NCBI GenBank assembly: GCA_041675805.1
Contig: JBAYTD010000040.1
Location: 1 to 20,609, forward strand
DNA length: 20,609 bases
Source: JANNWF01 sp041675805
Lineage (GTDB): Bacteria > Pseudomonadota > Gammaproteobacteria > Xanthomonadales > Xanthomonadaceae
Reading direction: 5' to 3'
The notes under the pieces are model-generated. The model did no database searches, had not been told where the DNA came from, and saw only the letters and a list, made by a program, of their open reading frames with translations. The position numbers and the translations under genes are program-made. This document shows, one piece after another, positions 1 to 7,083 of this stretch. The number at the start of each line of letters is the position of its first letter. Position 1 is the first letter of the stretch.

Positions 1-376
1 CAAGGTCGAACGGCGCCCCGCGGGGGAGTCCCGCCTGCAGTCGCTTGATTACCTGGTGCCGAGAATTTCCATCCATGCTATAAAAATAACACAGGATCCA
101 ATCGACCCCTAGAGCCATTGCAAGAACGTGCAGGGAAAGTATCATAAGGTTTGATTTATCGTGCAGAATCTAATCGACCTGCGGCCCAAGCCAACCCGGC
201 TCTGCCGGCCGCAACCCGCCCTCTTGATCGCGGTCTATGCTGGAGGGCAGGCCACGACCGGCCGTTTCTCTGATTCGTGCGAAAGAGCGGTTCAGGGCCG
301 CTCGCAATGGCGCAGCGCGGTCACCAGAACTGCAAGGGGTAGGCACGTATTGGGTTGATTGCTTGCCATTTTTGCG
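1..376. other. Left flank without a supported gene
   Basis: No convincing coding region was found here. An open frame enters at position 2 on the plus strand and stops at 110-112; it could be the tail of an upstream gene but matches nothing I recognise. A 6-bp dyad, GAGCGG / CCGCTC (285-290 and 298-303), is present. The stretch from about 75 to 160 is A/T-richer than the rest of the window. This fits the edge of an accessory region. Confidence 0.4.
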
Positions 377-419
377 CTCAAATATGAGATATTATTTAAA
401 ATACAAGCTCATATTTGAG
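377..419. promoter_or_regulatory. Paired operator upstream of the HipB-like regulator
   Basis: CTCAAATATGAG (377-388) and CTCATATTTGAG (408-419) are exact reverse complements. Each is also a small dyad of the form CTCA-N4-TGAG. The two copies are 31 bp apart, about three helical turns, and the A/T-rich spacer holds TAAAAT (397-402) as a possible -10. The second copy overlaps the GAGG (417-420) that serves as ribosome-binding site for the ATG at 430. XRE/HipB-type repressors usually autoregulate through dyads of this kind, so this is probably the operator of the next gene. The assignment to that protein is inferred. Confidence 0.75.
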
Positions 420-429
420 GCTATAAAAG

Positions 430-849
430 ATGTCCTCTTCCGAGCAAAAGCGCTCTGGTGCGCAAGTGGCGATGCCGCAGCCCGTCGCGCGCGCGCTGCG
501 CCGCCTGGGGCAGGACATCTCGGTGGCGCGGCGCATGCGCCGCCTGAGCCAGGAAGACCTTGCTCAGCGCATCGGCACGTCCTTGAGCACCGTCAGGCGC
601 TTGGAAGATGGCTATCCCGGCACCGCGCTGCACACCTTCCTGCGCGCGCTGCACGTGCTGGGTCGGCTCGATGACCTGTCAGAAGCGATGACCCTGGAGA
701 AGGACGCCCTTGGCATGGAGCTGGTGCGGGAGTTGTTGCCACAGCGGGTGCGCAGCCTTTCTCGCAGGCAATGGCAGCAGGCTGGGCCAACGTCGGGGGC
801 CGGCGATGGTGACGCGGACGGCGGTGTCGACGTACTGGAAGGCTTTTGA
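430..849 (+). CDS. HipB-like XRE-family transcriptional regulator, no hipA partner
   Basis: 139 aa. A helix-turn-helix of the XRE/Cro class spans roughly residues 28-85 (RRLSQEDLAQRIGTSLSTVR core). The following segment, ending LPQRVR near residue 108, resembles HipB-like antitoxins and regulators. The last 25 residues are Gly/Asp-rich and probably disordered. The start at 430 has GAGG at 417-420, nine bases away; ATG 472 is possible, but the HTH is complete either way. HipB proteins normally repress their own operon and neutralise the kinase HipA. No hipA follows: the next gene, 129 bp on, is a TIGR04255 protein. It may therefore be an orphan regulator, a remnant of a lost toxin-antitoxin pair, or a regulator adopted by the cassette downstream. 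The DNA-binding role is well supported; the partner is unknown. Confidence 0.85.
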   Translation: MSSSEQKRSGAQVAMPQPVARALRRLGQDISVARRMRRLSQEDLAQRIGTSLSTVRRLEDGYPGTALHTFLRALHVLGRLDDLSEAMTLEKDALGMELVRELLPQRVRSLSRRQWQQAGPTSGAGDGDADGGVDVLEGF

Positions 850-978
850 CGGCGCCTTCTCCTTAGCCTGAGCCCGCCCCCCCCTGATCCAGCCGCATTG
901 AGCAATGCTCCCTGGCATGGGTGTCAACCATGGTGTAAACTGGCAACTGAAGTGTCAACCGAGAAGATGGAGCGGCCT
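850..978 (+). promoter_or_regulatory. Leader of the TIGR04255 cassette with direct repeats and a C8 tract
   Basis: GTGTCAACC occurs at 921-929 and again at 952-960, 31 bp apart, with a related GTGTAAAC at 933-940 between them. A run of eight C lies at 877-884. TAAACT (936-941) is a weak -10 candidate without a good -35 partner. The repeated motif just before the operon is a plausible binding site for one of the two HTH proteins encoded alongside (430-849 or 1794-2438). Which one, if either, cannot be told from the sequence. Confidence 0.45.
969..972 (+). promoter_or_regulatory. Ribosome-binding site deciding a GTG start
   Basis: GGAG lies six bases before GTG 979. The ATGs at 967 and 991 lack a comparable site. 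Starting at 979 gives an N-terminus MSERMSNAPVYYALAQ, similar to the beginning I remember for other TIGR04255 proteins. Confidence 0.6.
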
Positions 979-1779
979 GTGAGCGAACGAATGTCCAATG
1001 CGCCGGTGTACTACGCGCTGGCACAGGCGCATTTCAATCCGGTGGCGGCCATGGTCAAGTATGTCGACCAAATACAAGATCGACTGCGCCGTGAAGGGTA
1101 CCCCTTGTTCGAGCCGCAGCAGGTCACTCACTTGGTCGTGTCCGGGCCAGGCCAGGCACAACAAGCCGAACCAAAGATCCAGCAAACGGTATCCTGGCTC
1201 CTGACCAGGAGCGATCGATCTGCGGGCTTCATCCTGTCCTCTTCGACAATCACGTTTCATACGACCCATTACGACACCCACAAGTCATTCATTCCGGAAT
1301 TACTGCGTGGGTTGGATGCCGTGCATGAGGCTGTCAGCCTTGACCACGTGGGGCGGCTTGGGTTGCGCTACCTGGATGCGGTGGTGCCGGCAGACGGGGA
1401 GTCCGTCGAGCAGTACCTTGTCGGTGGAGTCCATGGGGTGGGATTCGACGCGGTTCGCCGGCACGCAATGAGTGAATCCGTATTCTCGACCGATGTCGGT
1501 CCACTCGTTCCCGTCGGAACCTTGGTTGCAAGGGTATACAGGGCAACCGCACAGCTTGGCTTTCCTCCCGATATGTTGCCGAACGGGCTGGCACTGAATC
1601 CGCGTTTCGCCATGGCCGCGCCACGTGAGCATGGTGTGCTCGATACCGACCATTTTTGTGAAGGTCGCATGCCTATCGATCTCGGCAAGCTCGAAGAACA
1701 ACTGCGCTCGTTGCATGCCCCGATCAAGTCCGTGTTCAAGGCAACCACCACGGATCATGCGCGCCGGGCATGGGCGTAG
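979..1779 (+). CDS. TIGR04255 family protein
   Basis: 266 aa from GTG 979. The N-terminal pattern NAPVYYALAQAHFNP, followed by a DQIQDRLRREGYP helix and later GRLGLRYLDAV (around residues 124-134), is typical of the sporadically distributed TIGR04255 family. No catalytic motif, signal peptide or membrane segment is visible; it should be cytoplasmic. The biochemical function of the family is not known to me. It is the first gene of a tight three-gene set: 14 bp to the next gene and then 15 bp to the third, all on one strand, so they are very likely co-transcribed. Such proteins are patchily distributed and often lie in accessory regions. A defence or toxin-antitoxin-like role is only a guess. 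Family assignment is fairly secure, function is open. Confidence 0.75.
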   Translation: MSERMSNAPVYYALAQAHFNPVAAMVKYVDQIQDRLRREGYPLFEPQQVTHLVVSGPGQAQQAEPKIQQTVSWLLTRSDRSAGFILSSSTITFHTTHYDTHKSFIPELLRGLDAVHEAVSLDHVGRLGLRYLDAVVPADGESVEQYLVGGVHGVGFDAVRRHAMSESVFSTDVGPLVPVGTLVARVYRATAQLGFPPDMLPNGLALNPRFAMAAPREHGVLDTDHFCEGRMPIDLGKLEEQLRSLHAPIKSVFKATTTDHARRAWA

Positions 1780-1783
1780 CACT

Positions 1784-1787
1784 GGAG
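1784..1787 (+). promoter_or_regulatory. Ribosome-binding site deciding the ATG 1794 start
   Basis: GGAG with a six-base spacer precedes ATG 1794. The alternative ATG at 1770 overlaps the end of the previous gene and has no such site. Confidence 0.65.
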
Positions 1788-1793
1788 ACCCGC

Positions 1794-2438
1794 ATGTACA
1801 CCGAGACGTTCCCAGCAATCAGGACTTCGCCGTCGATCGTGCCCGTTCGGGTCGCGGCCACGGCCGCCTTCGCCCTGATGGGGATCACGCAGTTGGTTGG
1901 CGGTACTGGCAGCGTGTTCGATGTGACCCGGGCCGGGGAATGGCGCAGGCTGGTGGAGGCGCGGACTCCCCTTCACGTCGAAATCGAGGTGGATGGCGAG
2001 GAGGCGGCTCGTCCCGATCTGCGAAGCGCTTCGGAGCATCTGGCCAACATCCGTGAGGTGCTCAATCCAGCAATCGCCGATCTTGCCGGGACCTTTGGTG
2101 TTTCCCGGCAAGCGATCTACAAATGGCTGGGGGGAGAGTCGACGCCAGAAGCGGACAACTTCGCTCGGATACAGGCACTCAGCCAAGTGGCCGACGCCTT
2201 TCATGAGGCAGGCGTCAAACGGGCGCCAATGATGCTGAAGATGAAGGCGTTTGACGGCAGGTCTCTCCTGGATCTCATCGCTGCAAACCAGACTGTCATG
2301 GAGCATGTCCAAACGCTGATCTCCGAGGCTCAGGCCATGGATGCGGCATACGAAAGGTCGGGACTGGCCAAGAGCAAGGCCGCACCAACGGATGATTGGC
2401 GTTCCGCTACTTCCATTCCTGGCTATCCCGAGCAGTGA
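1794..2438 (+). CDS. HTH protein of the TIGR04255 cassette
   Basis: 214 aa from ATG 1794. A hydrophobic stretch at residues 20-36 (VAATAAFALMGITQLVG) could be a single membrane segment or a buried helix. Residues 90-113 (PAIADLAGTFGVSRQAIYKW core) form a clear helix-turn-helix of the phage repressor/XRE type, followed by a helical region and a polar tail. It could bind DNA as the cassette's regulator, with GTGTCAACC repeats in the leader as a possible target; the hydrophobic N-terminus would be unusual for a simple repressor. It is the middle gene of three closely spaced genes. I do not recognise a named family. HTH call good, function unknown. Confidence 0.7.
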   Translation: MYTETFPAIRTSPSIVPVRVAATAAFALMGITQLVGGTGSVFDVTRAGEWRRLVEARTPLHVEIEVDGEEAARPDLRSASEHLANIREVLNPAIADLAGTFGVSRQAIYKWLGGESTPEADNFARIQALSQVADAFHEAGVKRAPMMLKMKAFDGRSLLDLIAANQTVMEHVQTLISEAQAMDAAYERSGLAKSKAAPTDDWRSATSIPGYPEQ

Positions 2439-2453
2439 TTCGGGGATCGCGCG

Positions 2454-3308
2454 ATGCTGGACCGGGACACGTCATGGCGGCAGGGAGATTTGCTGACCAG
2501 CGATGCATCACTACAGTTGGGGCTGATTGAATCGTCGGAGGACGGCCGTTTGGCTGTCGTGATCTCCCACGACTGTGACATCCCTCACCCGCACGAACCC
2601 TGCATTGAGGTCATCCTGGCGGACTTGATCGGCGATGCCCGTGAGGATCCGCAACTCTCTCATGCCAAGAACCCCCGGCGGCTGCATCTTGCGTATGACA
2701 AGGCGGATGGAGGCTCGATGGTGTTGGAGTTGCGGCATGCGGAGAAAAGGTCCATCCCGAGAGTCGAGTTTGGCCGGGGCGCGTCTCGGTTTCTTGAAGC
2801 GTCGCTTTCGGATGAATCGAAGCGCACCCTGAAGCAATGGCTGGCGGCCCGCTATGGCCGGCCCGCATTTCCCAACACCTTCGAGAACCGGCTAGCGAAG
2901 CGTGTCGGCAAGAGAGACGTCAAGAGCCGGATCGCCCGCATCCTCGCTCCCGAAGCCAGACATCTGGTGGGATTGTTCTTCGATCTGGGCGAGCAGCGGG
3001 GCATCGAGGCTTCTGATGGTGAACCCTATGCGCTGTCCATATCGGTGGCTTATGACGCCATCGAGGGTGGGCCAGGTGCGCGTGAGTCCGCCGAGAGCGT
3101 AGTGCGACAATTACGAGAGCTTTTCATCGAAGCGTACGGTCCTCCCGATGCGGCAACGGAAATCGCCCTCGACGCCTGCGAGCCAGTCCCGGATACGCAC
3201 ATGACCCTCGCCGACCTTCGGCGCGTGGATCAATGGCGACTTGAGTACCTCAGCCTGCATGACGATGAACATGGCGGCTTCCTGCCGGACGGCGTTGCCC
3301 CTGCGTGA
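2454..3308 (+). CDS. Conserved-looking hypothetical protein with an SHDCD motif
   Basis: 284 aa; ATG 2454 is preceded by GGGGA (2442-2446) with a seven-base spacer. The N-terminal part reads WRQGDLLT, then AVVISHDCDIPH (residues 34-45) and EPCIEVI (48-54). The closely packed His, Asp and Cys could form a metal or active site. Further on are KNPRRL (72-77) and WLAARYGRPAFP (129-140). No signal peptide or membrane segment is seen. I do not recognise a characterised family. As the last gene of the cassette it probably acts together with the TIGR04255 and HTH proteins. The three-gene set could be a defence or stress module, but nothing in this protein proves an effector activity. Confidence 0.65.
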   Translation: MLDRDTSWRQGDLLTSDASLQLGLIESSEDGRLAVVISHDCDIPHPHEPCIEVILADLIGDAREDPQLSHAKNPRRLHLAYDKADGGSMVLELRHAEKRSIPRVEFGRGASRFLEASLSDESKRTLKQWLAARYGRPAFPNTFENRLAKRVGKRDVKSRIARILAPEARHLVGLFFDLGEQRGIEASDGEPYALSISVAYDAIEGGPGARESAESVVRQLRELFIEAYGPPDAATEIALDACEPVPDTHMTLADLRRVDQWRLEYLSLHDDEHGGFLPDGVAPA

Positions 3309-3577
3309 GACGTGAGGTGGCTGGATGAGCCTGGGATTGGCTGGGGGCTCTTGCATCTGGCACAGGGCAGCGCTTGACGGCTCTGGGTGAGCCAATGCGG
3401 CAGCAGCGGGCACGCCGAGTTGCCGAGGGCTCGCTACAGGTACATAATCCGGCCTAATTCCGTAGCGCAAACGGAATAAACCTGTTATCAATCAACGATT
3501 TGAGTGCGGCGTGATGTTCCCTTCACCCGCTCCAGCCGCCGCAGCGCGGCGACATCGGGCCGGATGTCCGTGGCCGC
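3309..3577. other. Convergent intergenic region, right edge of the accessory segment
   Basis: 269 bp between the cassette and the convergent phospholipase D gene. It contains an isolated dyad (3457-3477, listed separately) and a 6-bp dyad GACATC / GATGTC (3551-3556 and 3563-3568). No T-tract terminator, tRNA or transposase is visible. Confidence 0.5.
3457..3477. promoter_or_regulatory. Orphan inverted repeat ATTCCGT-N7-ACGGAAT
   Basis: A perfect 7-bp inverted repeat with a seven-base centre (AGCGCAA) in A/T-rich surroundings. There is no T-tract, so it looks more like a repressor operator than a terminator. Neither neighbouring gene starts here. It may be the remains of a promoter whose gene has been lost, or an edge of the inserted segment. 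Confidence 0.4.
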
Positions 3578-5152
3578 TCAGAGCAGCCATTCGATCGGCA
3601 GCCAGGAAAAAACCTTCACTGCGGCGCGCTGCCAGAAGCCGGCACCGGGTTCGCGCTGGTGCTCGATCAGCGTGCCGTCGGGTCGACGTTCGATCCAGAC
3701 CAGGTCGCCGCGCGGGGAAAGCCGGACTTCGTAGGCGATCAGCGGGGTCGCCTCGTCGAGCCGCTGGCTCATCGCCTGAGTCAGTTCGGCGCTGCCGATG
3801 ACGAAGCCGAGTTCGGTGTTGAGGTGCGCCGAGCGCGGGGCGAAGTTGAACGAGCCGATGAACACGCGTTCGCCGTCGACGGTGAAGGTCTTGGCGTGCA
3901 GCGCGGCACCGGAGCTGCCGATCACCGAACCGGCACTGCCGGTTGCGGCGACATCGCGCCAGGACAGCGCGCCAGCCTCGTGGCGCAGTTCCCACAGACG
4001 CACGCCGGCGCGCAGCAGCGGCTTGCGATGGTCGGCGTAGCCGGCGTGGACGATCGGCACGTCGGTGGCTTCCAGCGCATTGGTGATGATGTCCAGACGG
4101 ACGCCGCGACCGGCCATGGCGATGAAGCCGTCGACGCCCTTGTTGGTCGGCACGAAATAGCCGGACACCAGTTGCAGGCGCTGTGTCGGGCGCTGCAGCA
4201 ACTGGTCGAGGCGGCTGATCAGCAGTCCTTCGCGCGGCGCGCGGCCCAGCGCCTTGGCCGGGTCGTCGCTGACCATGCGCACCGGTGCCCAGCGCAGCGA
4301 CAGGCCTGACTCGACGAAGCGCGTGGCCAGCGGCAGGCTGGCCAGGGCCTGCACATAACGCTGCGCCGCGCCGCTGTCGCGCAGCCGCGCGGCGGCGGCG
4401 GCGAAATCTTCCAGGGCGTCGGGCGCGACCGGCGGCAGGATGGCGGCCGCCGGATAGGCCGAGGCGCTGGCCCAGTAGCGGTCGAAATCGCGCGAGACGT
4501 CGCCCACCACGGCACCCACCGCCAGCGCGTCGAGATCGACGAACAGGCTGCCGTCGCCGGCACCGAAATATTCGTCGCCGATGTTGCGCCCGCCGACGAT
4601 GGTGGCCTGGTTGTCGACGGTGAAGGACTTGTTGTGCATGCGCCGGTTCAGGCGCGGAAAGTCGGTCAGATAGCCGATCCAGCGCGGCGAGCGGATCACG
4701 AACGGGTTGAACAGGCGCACTTCGATGTTGCGGTGGGCATCGAGCGCGGCGAGGGTGCGATCCAGCCCCAGCGTGGTGTTGTCGTCCTGCAACAGACGCA
4801 CCCGCACGCCACGGTCGGCGGCGCGGCGCAGTTCATCGAACAGCAGCGTGCCGGTGATGTCGCCGTGCCAGATGTAGTACTGGACATCGATGCTGCGCTC
4901 GGCGGCGCGGGCCAGCAGCACGCGGCTGGCGAAGGCGGCGCGGCCGTCGTCGAGCAGATGGATGCCGGTCAGGCCCGGATGGGCGGCGATGGCCGGTGCC
5001 AGCGCGCGCCCGAGCGTGGTGTCCGCGGTCTGCGTGAACGCGGTGGAAGCGCTGCGATCATCCAGCGTCGGCAGGCGGGCGACCAAGCGGATCGCGACGC
5101 CGACCGCCGCCAGGACCAAGGCCAGGAGGACAAACGTCCTGAGCCATTTCAT
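3578..5152 (-). CDS. Membrane-anchored phospholipase D family protein (cardiolipin synthase C-like)
   Basis: 524 aa from ATG 5152, chosen because MKWLRTFVLLALVLAAVGVA is an N-terminal membrane anchor; the frame stays open upstream, but those codons show no such pattern. Two HKD motifs of the phospholipase D superfamily are complete: HNKSFTVD (H173, K175, D180, followed by GGRN) and HAKTFTVD (H419, K421, D426, followed by GSFN). The YYIWHGDITG segment near residue 92 fits the ClsC/YmdC type. Such enzymes transfer phosphatidyl groups, for example making cardiolipin at the inner membrane; ClsC uses phosphatidylethanolamine and phosphatidylglycerol in E. coli. A related phospholipase or nuclease activity is possible. 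It is transcribed alone, divergent from rimB. Family very secure, exact substrate inferred. Confidence 0.9.
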   Translation of the reverse strand: MKWLRTFVLLALVLAAVGVAIRLVARLPTLDDRSASTAFTQTADTTLGRALAPAIAAHPGLTGIHLLDDGRAAFASRVLLARAAERSIDVQYYIWHGDITGTLLFDELRRAADRGVRVRLLQDDNTTLGLDRTLAALDAHRNIEVRLFNPFVIRSPRWIGYLTDFPRLNRRMHNKSFTVDNQATIVGGRNIGDEYFGAGDGSLFVDLDALAVGAVVGDVSRDFDRYWASASAYPAAAILPPVAPDALEDFAAAAARLRDSGAAQRYVQALASLPLATRFVESGLSLRWAPVRMVSDDPAKALGRAPREGLLISRLDQLLQRPTQRLQLVSGYFVPTNKGVDGFIAMAGRGVRLDIITNALEATDVPIVHAGYADHRKPLLRAGVRLWELRHEAGALSWRDVAATGSAGSVIGSSGAALHAKTFTVDGERVFIGSFNFAPRSAHLNTELGFVIGSAELTQAMSQRLDEATPLIAYEVRLSPRGDLVWIERRPDGTLIEHQREPGAGFWQRAAVKVFSWLPIEWLL

Positions 5153-5337
5153 CGAACGGGTTCCCTTGCGCTGCGCCGGACAGCGGGGATGGTAGCCGGC
5201 CCCATCCGACGCTGCCTGCGCGCCGCCGCCGGCAGCCGCCACAGACCGTGTTGCCGGGCACCGGGGGCGGGTCCATAATGCCGCCTGCCGGCACTGATCA
5301 AGATCGGTAAAAGGCAAAATAAATCAATGGTTTGCGC

Positions 5338-5363
5338 GTATCCGGAGACTCATCCCCGGATAC
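5338..5363. promoter_or_regulatory. Inverted repeat upstream of rimB-rimK
   Basis: GTATCCGG (5338-5345) and CCGGATAC (5356-5363) form a perfect 8-bp inverted repeat with a ten-base centre. It lies between the divergent phospholipase D and rimB genes, 67 bp before ATG 5430, just after an A/T-rich patch (5307-5327) that could hold a promoter. It could be an operator or a leader hairpin; there is no T-tract, so a terminator is unlikely. Confidence 0.45.
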
Positions 5364-5429
5364 CGGGCCAGTCCATCCATGGAGACGGCGACCTGCGGGC
5401 CGCCGTCTTGCGTTCGGCGCGGTGCAGCG

Positions 5430-5909
5430 ATGCCAGACAGTCCCTCACAGGCCGACACACCCGCGCCGAGCGCCCTGCTCCAGCTTGGCTGGCGCGAGTG
5501 GCTGTCGCTGCCGGCGCTGGGCATCGCCGCCATCCGCGCCAAGGTCGACAGCGGCGCGCGCAGTTCGGCCCTGCACGTCGACCGCCTCGACACCTGGATC
5601 GCCGACGGCCAGGAATGGGTCGGCTTCTCGCTCGATCCCGACGGCGTCGGCGCGCCGGCGCTTTGCCAGGCGCAGGTCATCGACCGGCGGCCGGTCACCG
5701 ATTCCGGCGGCCACACCGGCGAGCGCATCTTCATCCGCACGGAACTGCTGGTCGCCGGGCGCAGTCTGTCCATCGAGCTCAACCTCACCAGCCGGCGCAA
5801 CATGCTGTTCCCGATGCTGCTCGGCCGCACTGCCATGGCCGGGCATTGCCTGGTCGATCCGTCCGCCTCCTTCCTGCTCGGCACGCCGCCGCTCCAACCG
5901 CCCCGATGA
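5430..5909 (+). CDS. rimB: RimK-associated retropepsin-like protease (RimB-like)
   Basis: 159 aa from ATG 5430; ATG 5379 would add 17 residues and cannot be excluded, since neither has a strong ribosome-binding site. The pattern LGWREWLSLPALGI then KVDSGARSSALH (D40, S41, G42, A43) is the single aspartic-protease-like site of the RimB / Zn_protease (PF05618) family, where DTGA is more usual than the DSGA seen here. In E. coli and Pseudomonas RimB acts with RimK in controlling poly-glutamate tails on ribosomal protein S6. The stop codon overlaps the rimK start (ATGA), so the two are translationally coupled. rimA is not present. Cytoplasmic; family secure. Confidence 0.85.
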   Translation: MPDSPSQADTPAPSALLQLGWREWLSLPALGIAAIRAKVDSGARSSALHVDRLDTWIADGQEWVGFSLDPDGVGAPALCQAQVIDRRPVTDSGGHTGERIFIRTELLVAGRSLSIELNLTSRRNMLFPMLLGRTAMAGHCLVDPSASFLLGTPPLQPPR

Positions 5910-6829
5910 AGCTCGCCATCCTCTCGCGCAACAGCAAGCTGTATTCCAGCCACCGCCTGGTCGAGGCGGCGCGCGCGCGCGGGCACACCGTGCGCGTGCT
6001 CGACCCGCTGCGCTGCTACATGCGCATCGAGCCGAACGCCTTCGCCATGCACTACAAGGGCCGCGTGCTGACCGATTACGACGCCGTGGCGCCGCGCATC
6101 GGTGCCTCGGTCACCTTTTACGGCACGGCGGTGCTGCGCCAGATGGAGATGATGGGCGTCTACACGCCGAACAAGTCCGACGCCATCCTGCGTGCCCGCG
6201 ACAAACTGCGCGCCCACCAGATGCTGGCGCGCGAAGGCATCGGCCTGCCGCGCACGGTGTTCGGCGACAACCCGGACGACACCGCCGACCTGCTGGACAT
6301 GCTCGGCCGCCCGCCGCACGTGGTGAAGCTCAACGAAGGCACCCAGGGCAGCGGCGTGATCCTGGCCGACCGCGCCTCGGTATCGAAATCGGTGATCGAG
6401 GCCTTCCGCGGTTTGTACGCCAATTTCCTGGTGCAGGAGTTCATCGCCGAGGCCAAGGGCGCGGACCTGCGCTGCTTCGTCGTCGGCGGCAAGGTGGTGG
6501 CCGCCATGCGCCGCCAGGCCAAGCGCGGCGAATTCCGCTCCAACCTGCATCGCGGCGGCACCGCGCGGGCGGTCGAGCTGAGCCCGGAGGAGGTCGACAC
6601 GGCGATCCGCGCGGCGCGCGTGCTCGGCCTGAACGTGGCCGGCGTCGACCTGTTGCGCTCGCGACGCGGACCGCTGGTGCTGGAGGTCAACTCCTCGCCC
6701 GGACTGGAGGGCATCGAGGCCGCCACCGGGGTCGACGTCGCCGGGGCCATCATCGACTACATCGACACCCGCCAGCGCCGCAGCCGGCGTCGCCCGGACG
6801 CGCCGCAAGGCCGCCGCCAAGGGGCTTAA
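5906..6829 (+). CDS. rimK: RimK-like ATP-grasp ligase (S6 glutamylation)
   Basis: 307 aa, close to E. coli RimK (300). MKLAILSRNSKLYSSHRLVEAA is the typical start. The ATP-grasp domain is complete: KLNEGTQGSGVIL in the nucleotide-binding region, VQEFIAEAKGADLRCFVVGG, and LLRSRRGPLVLEVNSSPGLEGIE, whose E and N residues bind magnesium. RimK adds glutamates to the C-terminus of ribosomal protein S6 and can make poly-glutamate. The start overlaps the rimB stop by four bases. The last 17 residues are Arg-rich (RQRRSRRRPDAPQGRRQ). No terminator directly follows; the next one is at 6962-7013. Confidence 0.92.
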   Translation: MKLAILSRNSKLYSSHRLVEAARARGHTVRVLDPLRCYMRIEPNAFAMHYKGRVLTDYDAVAPRIGASVTFYGTAVLRQMEMMGVYTPNKSDAILRARDKLRAHQMLAREGIGLPRTVFGDNPDDTADLLDMLGRPPHVVKLNEGTQGSGVILADRASVSKSVIEAFRGLYANFLVQEFIAEAKGADLRCFVVGGKVVAAMRRQAKRGEFRSNLHRGGTARAVELSPEEVDTAIRAARVLGLNVAGVDLLRSRRGPLVLEVNSSPGLEGIEAATGVDVAGAIIDYIDTRQRRSRRRPDAPQGRRQGA

Positions 6830-6886
6830 CGCTTCCATCAGGACTGTTTAACGGCACTTTAATCAGCCCGCCGCTAAGGTACGCCC

Positions 6887-7013
6887 ACCAACACTCTGCC
6901 TGACACGCCAACGATCGCGTCGGTGACTTGCAGGAAACGGTATTCGGGGCAGCAAACCTTGAAGCCCACGAGAAGCGCGTTCCCCCATTCGCTTCCGTGG
7001 GCTTTTCTTTTTT
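6887..7013 (+). ncRNA. Candidate small RNA ending at an intrinsic terminator
   Basis: The stretch between rimK and the next gene has no reading frame of its own but shows ordered structure. CTGCC (6896-6900) can pair with GGCAG (6948-6952), enclosing a smaller imperfect hairpin (about 6907-6924), and the segment ends in a strong terminator. The terminator loop carries CCCCC (6982-6986), a single-stranded C-run like those used by the Xanthomonadaceae RNA sX13, though I cannot claim homology. It may instead simply be the rimBK 3' untranslated region. The 5' end given is a guess. Confidence 0.3.
6962..7013 (+). terminator. Intrinsic terminator
   Basis: AAGCCCACG (6962-6970) pairs with CGTGGGCTT (6996-7004). 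Inside it, GAAGCG (6972-6977) pairs with CGCTTC (6990-6995), leaving one bulged A and a twelve-base loop. A T-rich tract (7003-7013) follows. It would end transcripts from rimB-rimK or from a small RNA upstream. Confidence 0.9.
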
Positions 7014-7034
7014 CCGGCGCTACACTTCCATTCG

Positions 7035-7050
7035 TACGATAATTTTCGTA
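7035..7050. promoter_or_regulatory. 16-bp near-palindrome, candidate operator
   Basis: TACGATAATTTTCGTA matches its reverse complement at seven of eight base pairs. GATAAT (7038-7043) inside it resembles a -10 box. It lies 33 bp before the ATG at 7084, the first gene of a probable operon that also encodes a BlaI-type repressor, so that repressor is the natural candidate ligand. This is an inference; classic BlaI/MecI sites contain TACA-TGTA halves rather than TACGA-TCGTA. Confidence 0.5.
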
Positions 7051-7083
7051 TTTTACCCGCCTCCCCTGCCCCGAGAGGTCTCC

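Noticed and set aside
2..112. Open frame entering from the left edge, possible C-terminus of an upstream gene
   Set aside because: Only 36 codons, no recognisable motif and no codon bias that I can judge; kept out of the gene list.
5339..5362. HipB operator of the E. coli type (TATCC-N8-GGATA)
   Set aside because: TATCC and GGATA are present but separated by 14 bases instead of 8, and the site lies before rimB.
5324..6838. 504-aa open frame on the minus strand opposite rimB-rimK, and long plus-strand frames over the same region
   Set aside because: Low-complexity translation; GC-rich shadow of two well-recognised genes.
6887..7013. 6S RNA
   Set aside because: Wrong genomic context and no convincing 6S closing stem and central bubble; only an unnamed small RNA candidate is kept.
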